Origin: Nitrospira sp. CG24D
Lineage (GTDB): Bacteria; Nitrospirota; Nitrospiria; Nitrospirales; Nitrospiraceae
Length of the DNA stretch: 58,537 nucleotides
NCBI GenBank assembly: GCA_002869855.2
Contig: NEWQ02000024.1
Span: forward strand, 56,278-114,814
Direction of reading: 5' to 3'
Of the stretch, positions 9,918-18,760 are shown piece by piece. The notes under the pieces were generated by a model. It had not been told where the DNA came from. It saw nothing but the letters and a program-made list of their open reading frames with translations, and ran no database searches. The first letter of the stretch is position 1, and the number at the start of each line of letters is the position of its first letter. The translations under genes were made by a program, and so were the position numbers.

Positions 9918-10832
9918 ATGATGAAATCGTTGTTCCTGTTCGATATGACCTTCTGGCTGTACCTGGCCGCCTTGGTGCTGTACATCGGCTACTTGTTTGC
10001 GCGCCGGCCGACGATGGCGCTCGCTCCGGCGGGACATCTCCCGGAGAATTTCGATGAGCGTGATGGAGTCTGGGCGACGCAGCTCGGACAGGTCGCGACC
10101 TTGGTCACGATCTTCGGATGGATGCTGAACACCGGCGCGCTCTTTACCCGGGCGTTCGAACGGATGGAACATTCCGGCACGTTCGCCCCATGGTCCAATC
10201 AATTCGAGGCGATGGCCTATGTCTCCTGGGCGATTATTCTCGGCTACGTGCTGCTGGAGATGCGCTATAAGATCAAGGCGATCGGGGCTTTCGTCGTTGG
10301 AATCGGCTTCATTGCCATGGGGGCCGCCTCGTTACTGCCCTATCGCTATCAGACGGCGGAGCCGTTGGTGCCGGCGCTCAACAGCTATTGGATTTACATT
10401 CATGTGTCCGTGACCCTGACAAGCTATGCCGCATTTGCGACAGCGGGGGGGCTTGGCGTGATGTATCTCTTCAAAGAACGGGCCGAGCGTCTTGGGAAAA
10501 CAGCCGGCTTCTATGCCGCATTTCCTGATCTCGAAACCATCGATGAGTTAGGGTACAAAGCCATCACCGTCGGGTTTCCGATGCTGGCCTTCGGGATTAT
10601 TCTCGGAGCCATGTGGGCCAACTATGCCTGGGGCGGGTATTGGAGCTGGGATCCCAAGGAAACCTGGTCGCTGATCGTCTGGCTCATCTACGGCGCCTAC
10701 ATCCATGCCCGGATGACCCGCGGCTGGGAAGGGCATAAGGCGGCGATCTACGCGGTATTCGGATTCTTGATGGTCATTTTCTGTTTCTGGGGCGTGAACT
10801 TCTTACTCTCCGGCTTGCACGCTTACGCCTAG
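9918..10832 (+). CDS. ccsA: System II cytochrome c synthase subunit CcsA (CcsB/HemX family)
   Basis: A multi-pass protein of ~304 aa with the haem-handling WWD signature WGGYWSWDPKETWSL near residues 236-250 and conserved histidines in flanking helices. It exports and presents haem for attachment to c-type cytochromes, together with ResB. GGAGGA (9908-9913) precedes three possible starts: GTG 9915, ATG 9918 and ATG 9921. The ATGs have better spacing, and I use 9918. A repeat element separates it from the next operon gene. Confidence 0.93.
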   Translation: MMKSLFLFDMTFWLYLAALVLYIGYLFARRPTMALAPAGHLPENFDERDGVWATQLGQVATLVTIFGWMLNTGALFTRAFERMEHSGTFAPWSNQFEAMAYVSWAIILGYVLLEMRYKIKAIGAFVVGIGFIAMGAASLLPYRYQTAEPLVPALNSYWIYIHVSVTLTSYAAFATAGGLGVMYLFKERAERLGKTAGFYAAFPDLETIDELGYKAITVGFPMLAFGIILGAMWANYAWGGYWSWDPKETWSLIVWLIYGAYIHARMTRGWEGHKAAIYAVFGFLMVIFCFWGVNFLLSGLHAYA

Positions 10833-10837
10833 CGTCA

Positions 10838-10949
10838 TGCTGAAAATGGCTTCCCGCTGCGTTCTCAGTCATGTGAACGCCTCAACGTACAGGGAGTACG
10901 CCTCGGCCTTCACATTCCTTGCGGCCTTGCCGGAAGACCATTTTGAGCA
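10838..10949. repeat. Dispersed palindromic repeat, copy A
   Basis: A 112-bp element whose ends are inverted copies: TGCTGAAAATGG at the left, and CCATTTTGAGCA at the right, which reads TGCTCAAAATGG on the other strand. The reverse complement matches the element at 50330-50453 through shared blocks such as TCCGGCAAGGCCGCA, GGCGTACTC, GTACGT and GAGAACGC. It lies between ccsA and tlpA. Confidence 0.75.
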
Positions 10950-10977
10950 AGACGCAAGAGGTTAGGGGGGATTAGGT

Positions 10978-11622
10978 TTGGCTGATCAAGTAACTTCTTC
11001 TCAAGCCACCAATCAGGAGCGGCCGAAGGGCGGTTCGCGTCTGTTCATCCTGGCCGCCGGCGCAATCGTCCTGGTGGCGACGTTTGCCATTGTCTGGCTG
11101 CAGAGTTCGAAGTATGAGCCCCTGGTGGTCGGCAAGCCTGCGCCGGATTTCGCTCTGACCGATCTGAACGACAAACCCCATCGACTCTCCGACTTTCGCG
11201 GGAAAGTGGTCTTTTTGAATTTCTGGGCCACGTGGTGTGCTCCCTGTCGTGAGGAAATGCCCTCGATGGAGGTCCTCAATAAGAGCTTTGAGAAAGACGG
11301 GTTGGTCGTACTTGCCGTGAGCATCGATCGGGTGACGACGACGAAAGATATTCCTCCCTTTGTGAAGAGCCTTAATCTGACCTTCCCGGTGCTTATCGAT
11401 TCTTGGGGCATCACGGACAAGCCCTATAAACGGCTGGGCGTACCTGAGACCTTCATCATCGATCAGCAGGGCATCGTGCGAGAGATCATCATCGGTCCGA
11501 AGGACTGGACGAGAATCGATAATCTGAAGACGCTTGCGACCTTGCTGAATGTGACTCCCCAGCCCGCATTCCCTCAAGACCGTGGTACGATGAAGCCTGG
11601 AAGTTCTGAAGGGGCATTATGA
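10978..11622 (+). CDS. TlpA/ResA-like membrane-anchored thioredoxin
   Basis: A 214-residue protein with an N-terminal anchor helix (~21-40) and a periplasmic thioredoxin fold with active site WCAPC (Cys87, Cys90). ResA/TlpA proteins reduce the cysteines of apocytochrome CxxCH sites before haem attachment, with electrons from CcdA. The start is a TTG at 10978, 7 nt after AGGGGGG; no ATG lies nearby in frame. It overlaps the next tlpA by 4 nt (ATGA), indicating coupled translation. Confidence 0.9.
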   Translation: MADQVTSSQATNQERPKGGSRLFILAAGAIVLVATFAIVWLQSSKYEPLVVGKPAPDFALTDLNDKPHRLSDFRGKVVFLNFWATWCAPCREEMPSMEVLNKSFEKDGLVVLAVSIDRVTTTKDIPPFVKSLNLTFPVLIDSWGITDKPYKRLGVPETFIIDQQGIVREIIIGPKDWTRIDNLKTLATLLNVTPQPAFPQDRGTMKPGSSEGAL

Positions 11623-12176
11623 AACGGTTGTTGGTCGGGTTGCTGCTTTGCGGTCTCGGTCTGCTGAATGCTTCTACCGGAGTATCGGCCTGGACCCGTG
11701 GCGAGGCCGGCTCTCTATTCCTGCCGGTTGCCGATCGCGGGGTCGTCAAGGTGGGAGACGAAGCCCCCAATTTTCAGCTGCGTGATCTGGATGGGAACGT
11801 CGTGTCGCTTGCCCAGCTGCGCGGGAAAGTGGTGCTGGTGAATTTTTGGGCGACCTGGTGCGGCCCCTGCCGTGTCGAGATGCCGGCGATGGAGCAGCTG
11901 TACCGGAGTTATTCTCGAAAAGACTTCGAGATTCTCGCCGTCTCTACCGATCCGCAAGGCGCGGCGGTAACCCGGCCCTTTCAACAGGAAATGGGGTTCA
12001 CCTTTCCGATCCTGCACGATGCAGAGTATCGCATTGGTCTGATGTACGGCGCCCGGAGCCTGCCCATGACGTTCATGGTCGATCGCAACGGCATTGTCCG
12101 GCAGAAGGTCCCGGGCGCCCGTGATTGGGGAGGCTCTGATGCACGCGCATTGATTCAAGCCCTCATGAAATCCTGA
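11619..12176 (+). CDS. TlpA-like thioredoxin, second copy
   Basis: A 185-residue protein with a signal peptide/anchor (~1-24) and a thioredoxin domain with WCGPC (Cys81, Cys84), followed by the cis-Pro-type SLPMTFMVD segment. It is a diverged relative of the preceding gene. Two thioredoxins in a row beside ccdA suggest divided roles, for example one reducing apocytochromes and one serving another partner. It starts inside the stop of the previous gene (ATGA) and ends 2 bp before ccdA. Confidence 0.9.
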   Translation: MKRLLVGLLLCGLGLLNASTGVSAWTRGEAGSLFLPVADRGVVKVGDEAPNFQLRDLDGNVVSLAQLRGKVVLVNFWATWCGPCRVEMPAMEQLYRSYSRKDFEILAVSTDPQGAAVTRPFQQEMGFTFPILHDAEYRIGLMYGARSLPMTFMVDRNGIVRQKVPGARDWGGSDARALIQALMKS

Positions 12177-12178
12177 CG

Positions 12179-12925
12179 ATGATGCAATCCATTCCACAGA
12201 TTTCTCTGCTCGCCGCGTTTTCAGCCGGCCTGCTGTCTTTCGTGTCGCCGTGTGTGCTGCCGCTCGTGCCGTCGTATATTTCCTACATCACGGGGCTCTC
12301 AGTCGAACAGCTGACGGATGCAAGCGAACGGAACAAGTTTAAATCGGCCATCATTCTCAATGCGCTCTTGTTCATCGCCGGGTTTTCGACTGTATTTATT
12401 GCCTTCGGCGCCTCTGCCAGCTTTCTCGGACAAATCCTGATCACCTATCAGGATCACATCCGCCGAATCGGCGGCGTGATGATCATTGTGTTCGGTCTCT
12501 ATCTGCTGGGTATTCTGAATCTCAACTTCTTGAAGGTGGAACACCGGTATCAATTCCGCAACCGTCCGGCCGGCTATTTGGGGTCGTTCTTCATCGGAGT
12601 GGCGTTTGCTGCCGGATGGACGCCCTGCGTTGGCCCGGTGTTGGGAACGATTCTGCTTTACGCCAGCACGACAGATTCGCTGTGGAACGGGGTGGTTTTG
12701 CTGGCGTGCTATTCCTTGGGGTTGGGATTGCCGCTGTTTCTGACGGCGCTGGGAGTCGATCGGTTCCTGGCCTACTTTAAAGAGGTGCGCGCCTATCTCT
12801 GGGGCGTCTCAACGGTGAGCGGCGTGCTGCTCATTGTGGTAGGCGTCATGATCTACGCCAATTCACTCACGATGATCACCAGCTTTCTTGAACGGTATGG
12901 CATCGGCTGGTACCTCAGCCAGTAG
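12179..12925 (+). CDS. ccdA: Thiol:disulfide interchange protein CcdA
   Basis: A 248-residue protein with six hydrophobic helices. It has the paired membrane cysteines of the CcdA/DsbD family, in the SPCVLPLVPSY segment near residue 25 and in AGWTPCVGPVLG near residue 145. It passes electrons from cytoplasmic thioredoxin across the membrane to the TlpA/ResA proteins encoded just upstream. It is the last gene of the operon; an imperfect inverted repeat follows. Confidence 0.95.
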   Translation: MMQSIPQISLLAAFSAGLLSFVSPCVLPLVPSYISYITGLSVEQLTDASERNKFKSAIILNALLFIAGFSTVFIAFGASASFLGQILITYQDHIRRIGGVMIIVFGLYLLGILNLNFLKVEHRYQFRNRPAGYLGSFFIGVAFAAGWTPCVGPVLGTILLYASTTDSLWNGVVLLACYSLGLGLPLFLTALGVDRFLAYFKEVRAYLWGVSTVSGVLLIVVGVMIYANSLTMITSFLERYGIGWYLSQ

Positions 12926-12933
12926 TTTCGCCA

Positions 12934-13022
12934 TCAGCAAACAGCGCTCAGCCTTCAGCTAACTCACCACGAACCAAATATTTCAGGAGGACTTTTGCTG
13001 AGAGCTGACGGCTGTCTGCTGG
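12934..13022. repeat. Long imperfect inverted repeat between ccdA and bamD
   Basis: Arms 12934-12959 and 12997-13022 match in 20 of 26 positions when one is reversed. They flank a 37-bp spacer. The structure lies between convergent genes and may act as a shared transcription end, though without a T-run. Confidence 0.5.
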
Positions 13023-13025
13023 AGT

Positions 13026-13973
13026 TCAGCACCAGGCGCCGAGACGGCAGGTGGTGAAGGATTGGCCCAGGGCATTGGCGGAGGGTAACTTGAGTGCGCC
13101 GAATGCGGAGGCCGCACTGGGGATGCTGGGAAGATCGGAGCTGTCGCTCGGAGAGGCATAGGGGCGGGCATCCGAAAAAGGCGTGGCGCTTGGGTCTTTG
13201 GCGATCAGAGTATCTGATTTCTTGCCTCCGAGCTTGGCCATCAACGACTTTCCGTCGGCGGCCACTTTGCTGGTGGGATATTTTTCAGCCAGTAAGGTCA
13301 GGTTGTCGGCCGCCCAATCGTCTGCCCCCAGTTCATGATAACTCAAAGCCAGGAAATAGAGGGCATCAGGGGCCACGGGTTTATCCGGATAGATCTTGAT
13401 GATCTGCTCGAATCGATGAGCGGCCGCCAGGTACGACTCGCGGCGGTAATAAAACTGGCCGACGAAGAGGTGCATCTGCGCGAGCCATTCATGGCACTCC
13501 TGGATTTTTTGTTGCGCCTGGGCATCGTAACGGCTGCCGGGAAAGTCTTTGCGCATGCGCTCGAGTGCGGTGATGGCTTTGGTCAGGGGTTCAGGATCCC
13601 GATCGATGGATTTCGCCATCTTGAAATGGGATTCGCCTATCTTAAAGGCGGCGTAGGGAGCCAGCACATGGGTTTTATGCAGGTCGAGGAAGTGGTTATA
13701 TTCGACCAGCGCTTCGGAATATTCTTCCTTGTCGAAGAAGGCTTCGCCGCGCTTCATGATGACGTTTGGGTCGTAGTTCTTTTCGATCGTATCGCCAAGG
13801 AAGATCTGCTCATCGGTGCCTCCGACAGCCTTCCCCCCCGCAACGGCCGGCTCTTTTGGCGTACTGGAACATCCGACGGCCAACAAGGAGACGAGCAGGA
13901 AACCGCTTGTCAGAACGCAGGCCTGAGCATGGTGGTTCTTCAAAAGGCGTGGCAACCGGTCGATTGTTTTCAT
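13026..13973 (-). CDS. bamD: BamD-like outer-membrane assembly lipoprotein
   Basis: A 315-residue lipoprotein: a hydrophobic signal ending in LLAVGC (lipidated Cys near 35), then tetratricopeptide-type repeats. These include the YRRESYLAAAHRFEQIIKIYP and ALYFLALSYHELG segments characteristic of BamD/YfiO. BamD works with BamA to insert beta-barrel proteins into the outer membrane. It is longer than the usual ~245 aa because of a Ser/Pro/Asp-rich, low-complexity C-terminal tail (~245-315). It is divergent from fabH. Confidence 0.85.
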   Translation of the reverse strand: MKTIDRLPRLLKNHHAQACVLTSGFLLVSLLAVGCSSTPKEPAVAGGKAVGGTDEQIFLGDTIEKNYDPNVIMKRGEAFFDKEEYSEALVEYNHFLDLHKTHVLAPYAAFKIGESHFKMAKSIDRDPEPLTKAITALERMRKDFPGSRYDAQAQQKIQECHEWLAQMHLFVGQFYYRRESYLAAAHRFEQIIKIYPDKPVAPDALYFLALSYHELGADDWAADNLTLLAEKYPTSKVAADGKSLMAKLGGKKSDTLIAKDPSATPFSDARPYASPSDSSDLPSIPSAASAFGALKLPSANALGQSFTTCRLGAWC

Positions 13974-14029
13974 AGATCTTTAAATTGATAACAAGAACTG
14001 GGCCTAAAAGCAATGCCGAGCCTGATTGG

Positions 14030-14058
14030 TTGACCGGCTCTCCGCTGCCCCCTATAAT
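14030..14058 (+). promoter_or_regulatory. fabH promoter
   Basis: TTGACC (14030-14035), 17 bp, TATAAT (14053-14058). The -10 box is perfect and the spacing optimal. Confidence 0.7.
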
Positions 14059-14127
14059 CCCGCCGCGCGTCAATTGAACCCAATACAAAGACAGATGGCC
14101 TCGCCGCGCTGAGAGTTGTCAATTGCC

Positions 14128-15120
14128 ATGAAACAAATGCGTGTCATAGGAACCGGCAGTTATCTCCCTGAGCGAATCGTCGCGAATCATGAAGTCGGGG
14201 GGCCACTTGGAGTATCCCCGGCCACAATTGAGCGATTGACCGGCATCCGCGAGCGGCGGTGGGCGGCCGAGGGCCAGGCCTCTTCAGATCTGGCGATGGA
14301 GGCGAGTCGTCGCGCCCTTCAGGCAGCCGGATGTTCAGCGGGGGAGGTGGATGCGATTATCCTGTCGACCACCTCGCCGGATATGGCGTTCCCCTCGACC
14401 GCCTGCTTTGTTCAGCGAGGGTTAGGCTGTCGCGGAGTGGCCGCATTCGACGTGTCCGCGTCCTGCTCGGGGTTTCTCTATGGGCTGTCGATGGCCAATG
14501 CCATGATTCTGAGCGGGCAGGCGAACACCTGCCTGGTCGTGGCGGCTGAAGTGAAGTCGAGATTCTTGGATCCGACCGATGCGGCGACGGCGGTCTTATT
14601 CGGTGATGGTGCCGGAGCCGTCGTGGTGCGGGGTGAGGATGTCCGGGGCTCGAAACCGTGCGGGGTACTCGGCATTCGACTCCATTCTGATGGGTCGAAG
14701 CATGATCTGATCCGTGTGCCCGCCGGTGGATCACGGATGCCGGCGACGGCGGAGACCGTGGCGCATGGTGATCATGTGTTGCGGATGCAGGGCGCGTCGT
14801 TATTTCGCATCGCCGTCAGGCGGGTCGAGCAGGCGGTGCAGGACATTCTCAAAGAATTTGGTGTCCGGATCGATGAACTCAGCCAGGTCGTGCTCCATCA
14901 GGCCAACGGCCGGATTCTCTCGAATGTGGCGGATCGGCTGGGCATTCCGGCTGATCGGCTGACATCGGTGATCGATCGATACGGGAACACCTCGTCGGCG
15001 TCAGTGCCTATTGCGCTCGATGCGGCGGTCCGGGCGGGAAAGATTCGAACCGATGATGTGGTGCTGTTAGGAAGCTTCGGGGGAGGTTTGACCTGGGCGA
15101 CAGGCTTACTGCGGTGGTAG
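14128..15120 (+). CDS. fabH: 3-oxoacyl-[ACP] synthase III
   Basis: A 330-residue KAS III enzyme condensing acetyl-CoA with malonyl-ACP to start fatty acid synthesis. The catalytic Cys is at ~113 (DVSASCSGF), the His in LHQANGRI and the Asn in RYGNTSSAS. I use the ATG at 14128; a TTG at 14116 and a later ATG are alternatives. It stands alone with its own promoter, away from other fab genes, so it could instead serve a specialised chain initiation; the primary role is more likely. Confidence 0.93.
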   Translation: MKQMRVIGTGSYLPERIVANHEVGGPLGVSPATIERLTGIRERRWAAEGQASSDLAMEASRRALQAAGCSAGEVDAIILSTTSPDMAFPSTACFVQRGLGCRGVAAFDVSASCSGFLYGLSMANAMILSGQANTCLVVAAEVKSRFLDPTDAATAVLFGDGAGAVVVRGEDVRGSKPCGVLGIRLHSDGSKHDLIRVPAGGSRMPATAETVAHGDHVLRMQGASLFRIAVRRVEQAVQDILKEFGVRIDELSQVVLHQANGRILSNVADRLGIPADRLTSVIDRYGNTSSASVPIALDAAVRAGKIRTDDVVLLGSFGGGLTWATGLLRW

Positions 15121-15213
15121 CCGGGGAAACTGTACCGGCAGGTCATGCGTGCGTCACATGGCTCGCGGACACATCAGCGGGCGGCAATTCACTATTCAGG
15201 AGCGCGGACTGCG

Positions 15214-15831
15214 ATGTTTAGTCTCATACCCAAAGAAGACGCTTTTTTCGACATGTTTAAGAAGGCGGCCCACAATATGATCGAAGGCAGCCGCCTGCTG
15301 AAAAACATGATGGACCAGTTTGGCGACCCTGCGGCGCAGGCGAAGCACATTAAAGATGTTGAGCATATCGGCGACGGCATTACGCACGATATTGCGACCA
15401 AGCTCAACCAGACCTTCATTACGCCCATCGATCGTGAAGACATTCACGACCTGGCGAGCGCGCTGGACGATATTCTCGATGCTGTTGAAGCCGTGGCCGA
15501 CCGGTTTGTCATCTATAAAATAACCAAGCCGACCGAATCGGCGATACGCTTGGCCGATATTCTCTATCAAGCGTCCGTCGCGGTCGGCGAAGCCGTCGAT
15601 CGTGTGGGGATGTCGCATGCGCAGATCAACGAATGCAGCGTGAAAGTGAACAGCCTGGAGAATGAAGCCGACCGCGTGTCGCGCGATGCCATCTCCGGCC
15701 TGTTTGAAAAAGAAACCGATCCGATCGCCGTCATTAAGTGGAAAGAGATTTACGAAACGTTCGAGGCGGGGACGGATCGGTGTGAAGACGTGGCAAATAT
15801 TCTCGAGCGGATCGTGTTGAAACATAACTGA
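15214..15831 (+). CDS. PhoU-like DUF47 family Pit accessory protein
   Basis: A 205-residue all-helical protein of the DUF47/PhoU-like family (family-typical start MFSLIPKEDAFFDMF; metal-ligand-type residues in EHIGDGITHDI and DREDIHDLASALDD). Members sit directly upstream of Pit transporters and modulate phosphate uptake. The open frame extends 23 codons upstream, but the ATG at 15214 gives the family N-terminus. It is followed 31 bp later by the transporter. Confidence 0.9.
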   Translation: MFSLIPKEDAFFDMFKKAAHNMIEGSRLLKNMMDQFGDPAAQAKHIKDVEHIGDGITHDIATKLNQTFITPIDREDIHDLASALDDILDAVEAVADRFVIYKITKPTESAIRLADILYQASVAVGEAVDRVGMSHAQINECSVKVNSLENEADRVSRDAISGLFEKETDPIAVIKWKEIYETFEAGTDRCEDVANILERIVLKHN

Positions 15832-15862
15832 GGGTGTTTCCTCTACCTCTTTCTGGACGACC

Positions 15863-16855
15863 ATGCCTGACTTAACCGGAATGCTCTTAGTGACCGTTGT
15901 GCTGGCGCTGCTGTTCGATTTTTCGAACGGTTGGCACGATTGCGCGAACGCGGTGGCGACGGTGGTGTCGACCAGGGTGATGAGTCCCCTGGCGGCCGTG
16001 ATGTGGGCCGGTGTGCTGAATGTGGCCGGCGCGTTTTTCTCCACCGCGGTGGCGAAAATGATCGGAGGCGGGATTGTTTTTCCTGAGGCCATCACCAGTG
16101 TCGTGGTGGGGGCTGCGCTGGCCGGTGCGATTTTGTGGAATTTGGTCACGCTGATTCTGGGCTTGCCGACGAGTTCGTCGCACGCCTTGATCGGCGCTTT
16201 AGTCGGATCCGCCGTGGCGCACGGGGGCTGGTCCGTGGTGCAGTTCAAAGGGCTGCGGGCGATTCTTGAGGCGATGATCCTCTCTCCGCTCTTCGGATTT
16301 TTGATGGGGCTCCTGATCATGGTGGCGGTCAGCTGGTCTTTCTTCAAGGTGCCGCGGGGCGTAGCGCAGAAAGTCTTCAGCCGGTTGCAGTTACTATCGG
16401 CGAGTTTTATGGCCTTCAGCCATGGGTCCAATGACGCGCAAAAGGCGATGGGGATTATCACGCTGGCGCTGGTGGCATCCGGCCAGGTGACCTCGTCCGA
16501 CGTGCCGACATGGGTCGTGGTGTCCTGTGCGCTGGCGATGGGCGCGGGCACGATGGTCGGGGGCCGGCGGATCATGCGCACGCTCGGGATGCGGATCGTC
16601 AAGCTGGAACCGGTGCATGGCTTTGCCGCCGAGACCGGTGCGGCGAGTGTTCTCTTATTCACGGCGCATTTCGGTCTGCCAGTGAGCACCACCCACACGA
16701 TCACGTCGTCGATTCTCGGGGTCGGGGCGACCAAGCGTCTCTCGGCGGTGCGGTGGGGCGTGACGACCAAGATTCTCTCCGCCTGGATCTTTACCATGCC
16801 GGGGGCAGGAGTCCTGGGTGCTCTCGTCTATATGATTTTGTCGTCTTTTGTGTGA
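15863..16855 (+). CDS. pit: Low-affinity inorganic phosphate transporter, Pit family
   Basis: A 330-residue membrane protein with the two inverted-repeat Pit signatures: FDFSNGWHDCANAVATVVSTR near residue 20 and FSHGSNDAQKAMGI near 190. It carries metal-phosphate with protons. It is paired with the DUF47 protein upstream. Its last 28 bp overlap the 3' end of the convergent phoR-like gene, which is unusual and links the two phosphate-related units physically. Confidence 0.95.
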   Translation: MPDLTGMLLVTVVLALLFDFSNGWHDCANAVATVVSTRVMSPLAAVMWAGVLNVAGAFFSTAVAKMIGGGIVFPEAITSVVVGAALAGAILWNLVTLILGLPTSSSHALIGALVGSAVAHGGWSVVQFKGLRAILEAMILSPLFGFLMGLLIMVAVSWSFFKVPRGVAQKVFSRLQLLSASFMAFSHGSNDAQKAMGIITLALVASGQVTSSDVPTWVVVSCALAMGAGTMVGGRRIMRTLGMRIVKLEPVHGFAAETGAASVLLFTAHFGLPVSTTHTITSSILGVGATKRLSAVRWGVTTKILSAWIFTMPGAGVLGALVYMILSSFV

Positions 16856-18663
16856 ACAGAGCCTCTCGTCTGGCGAGAGACCGGCAGACGGACCACGAAG
16901 CGGCTTCCCTGCGGTGTATGAGCCTCAACCCACACCTGTCCCCCATGTCCTTCCACAATATGTTTCACGATGGCAAGGCCGAGTCCGGTTCCTCCCAGTT
17001 CGCGTGAGCGGGCTTTGTCGACCCGATAGAAGCGCTCGAAGACACGCGGGCGATCCTGTTCAGGTATCCCGAGGCCCGTATCGCTCACGGTGAGTTCTAC
17101 CGCCTGGTCGGGCACGCTTCTGGCCGTGACGGTAATCGTTCCTTGCTCGGGTGTGTACTTCACGGCGTTGTCGAGGAGGTTGGTCAGGACTTGCGCCAGT
17201 CGGCCTTCGTCACCGGCGATCGGCGGGAGTCGGTCGTCGATGCGGGAGATGAGCTGGTGCCCTTTTTTATCGGCCAGTGGTTTGATCATCGAGAGCGTCC
17301 GCTCGATCAAGCTGCGGAGATCCAGCGGATCTTCTTTGAATGAGACTCTCCCCGACTCAATTTTGGATAACTCCAGCAGATCTTCCAGGATCAGGTTGAG
17401 CCGGTCGCTCTGCTTCAGGATGATCGTGAGAAAACTGACGGCTGTGTCCGGATCGTCTTTGCCTCCGTCCAATAGCGCCTCGACATAGCCCTTGATTGAG
17501 GTCAGCGGTGTGCGCAGTTCATGGGAGACATTGGCCACAAAGTCTTTCCGAATCTTTTCCAGTCGGCGCAGTTCGGTGATGTCGTGAAAGACCAGCACGG
17601 CGCAGGCTTCGTTTTCGCGTTCGCACCCTGCCACCGACGTTTCGATATGCAGGCAGCGCCCTCCCGGCATGAGGGTAATCTCGGCTTCCTGGCCGGCCCG
17701 ATTCGCGAGGATGGTCGTAATGAGACTGTTTAGTTCGGGATGGGCCAGTACCTCCGTACTGATCTGCCCGCGGATTTCGGTACGGCGGACATCGAACATT
17801 CGTTCGAGAGCCGGATTGACTTGCAGAATGCGCCCTCGACAGTCCAGGACCATGACGCCTTCGACCATGGAGGTCAACATGGCGAGCAGCTGGGCCCGAT
17901 CCTCCGAGAGTTCGTCGATCTTCGTGCGGAGCTGGTCGGTCATGTGATTGAGCGTTTCGCCCAGCAGGCCGACTTCGTCGTGGGAGTGAGTCTGGATACG
18001 AATGGTCGTGTCGCCCGCCGACAGGCGGCGAGCGACACGGGCGATGTCCGAGAGCGGCTTCGTAATGCCGCGGGCCATCCAGAGACTGAGCAGAAGCGCC
18101 ATGAGAAAGGCGACTCCGATAGCGATGGCGAGGTGGCGTTGGAGGGTCGTCGTCTCGCGTTCCAGCATCGTCATCGGAAGGCCGAGGCGCAGAATCACCG
18201 GTCCCCCTGCATGGTGCAGTTCCGTCCGGAGCGCGCGATACATGGTGCGAGTGCCGGTCGTCTGGCTGGCACGAATATCCCGTCCCTCTCCCGTTGCAAG
18301 CGCCTGCTGAACTTCCGGTCGTGAGAGGTGATTCTCGACGGCGGAGAGCCCGGCATCGTCCACGGCGCTATCGGCGATGACGGTGCCGTCGGCGATGATC
18401 ACGGTCACCCGGGCCAGCGCCCTGGCTCCCAGCTGGCGGACAATCTCTCTCAGTTCTGCCTGTTGTCCGGGGGATGGCGGCGTTGTGAGCGCTGGCCGGA
18501 GGCTGTACGCCACCAGGTTGGTCCTGGCGTCCAGCATGTCGTTCAGTTGGGCGATTTCTTGTTGTTCGAGCGATTGCATGGCCAGCAGGCCGGCGACTGC
18601 AAGCCCGCAGGTGACAGCGAGGAGACTGCCGAGGGCCACCTTCCAGCGGATGGAGAGGGTCAT
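16828..18663 (-). CDS. phoR: PhoR-type sensor histidine kinase
   Basis: A 611-residue kinase. Order: membrane helix (~8-28), periplasmic sensor (~30-170), second helix (~173-195), HAMP (~196-250), PAS (~260-365), HisKA with FVANVSHELRTPL (phospho-His in VSHE) and a HATPase domain with N, G1 and G2 boxes (DNAVKYTP, DTGLGIP, GTGLGLAIVKHI). This is the PhoR layout for phosphate-starvation signalling, and the partner phoB-like gene is immediately upstream. The neighbouring Pit genes strengthen the phosphate reading. It overlaps pit by 28 bp tail to tail. Confidence 0.88.
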   Translation of the reverse strand: MTLSIRWKVALGSLLAVTCGLAVAGLLAMQSLEQQEIAQLNDMLDARTNLVAYSLRPALTTPPSPGQQAELREIVRQLGARALARVTVIIADGTVIADSAVDDAGLSAVENHLSRPEVQQALATGEGRDIRASQTTGTRTMYRALRTELHHAGGPVILRLGLPMTMLERETTTLQRHLAIAIGVAFLMALLLSLWMARGITKPLSDIARVARRLSAGDTTIRIQTHSHDEVGLLGETLNHMTDQLRTKIDELSEDRAQLLAMLTSMVEGVMVLDCRGRILQVNPALERMFDVRRTEIRGQISTEVLAHPELNSLITTILANRAGQEAEITLMPGGRCLHIETSVAGCERENEACAVLVFHDITELRRLEKIRKDFVANVSHELRTPLTSIKGYVEALLDGGKDDPDTAVSFLTIILKQSDRLNLILEDLLELSKIESGRVSFKEDPLDLRSLIERTLSMIKPLADKKGHQLISRIDDRLPPIAGDEGRLAQVLTNLLDNAVKYTPEQGTITVTARSVPDQAVELTVSDTGLGIPEQDRPRVFERFYRVDKARSRELGGTGLGLAIVKHIVEGHGGQVWVEAHTPQGSRFVVRLPVSRQTRGSVHTKDDKII

Positions 18664-18760
18664 TGCCGGTGTGATGGGTGAAAGGTGATCGGTAATGAGA
18701 AGAAGACGGTCCGCGAGGATGGCCGTCCGACTCTTCTCAAAAGGCCCAGCGTGTCACGTA

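Noticed and set aside
15196..16797. Long minus-strand open frame antisense to the Pit genes
   Set aside because: It is an antisense shadow of two clearly recognised plus-strand genes and has no protein-family character.
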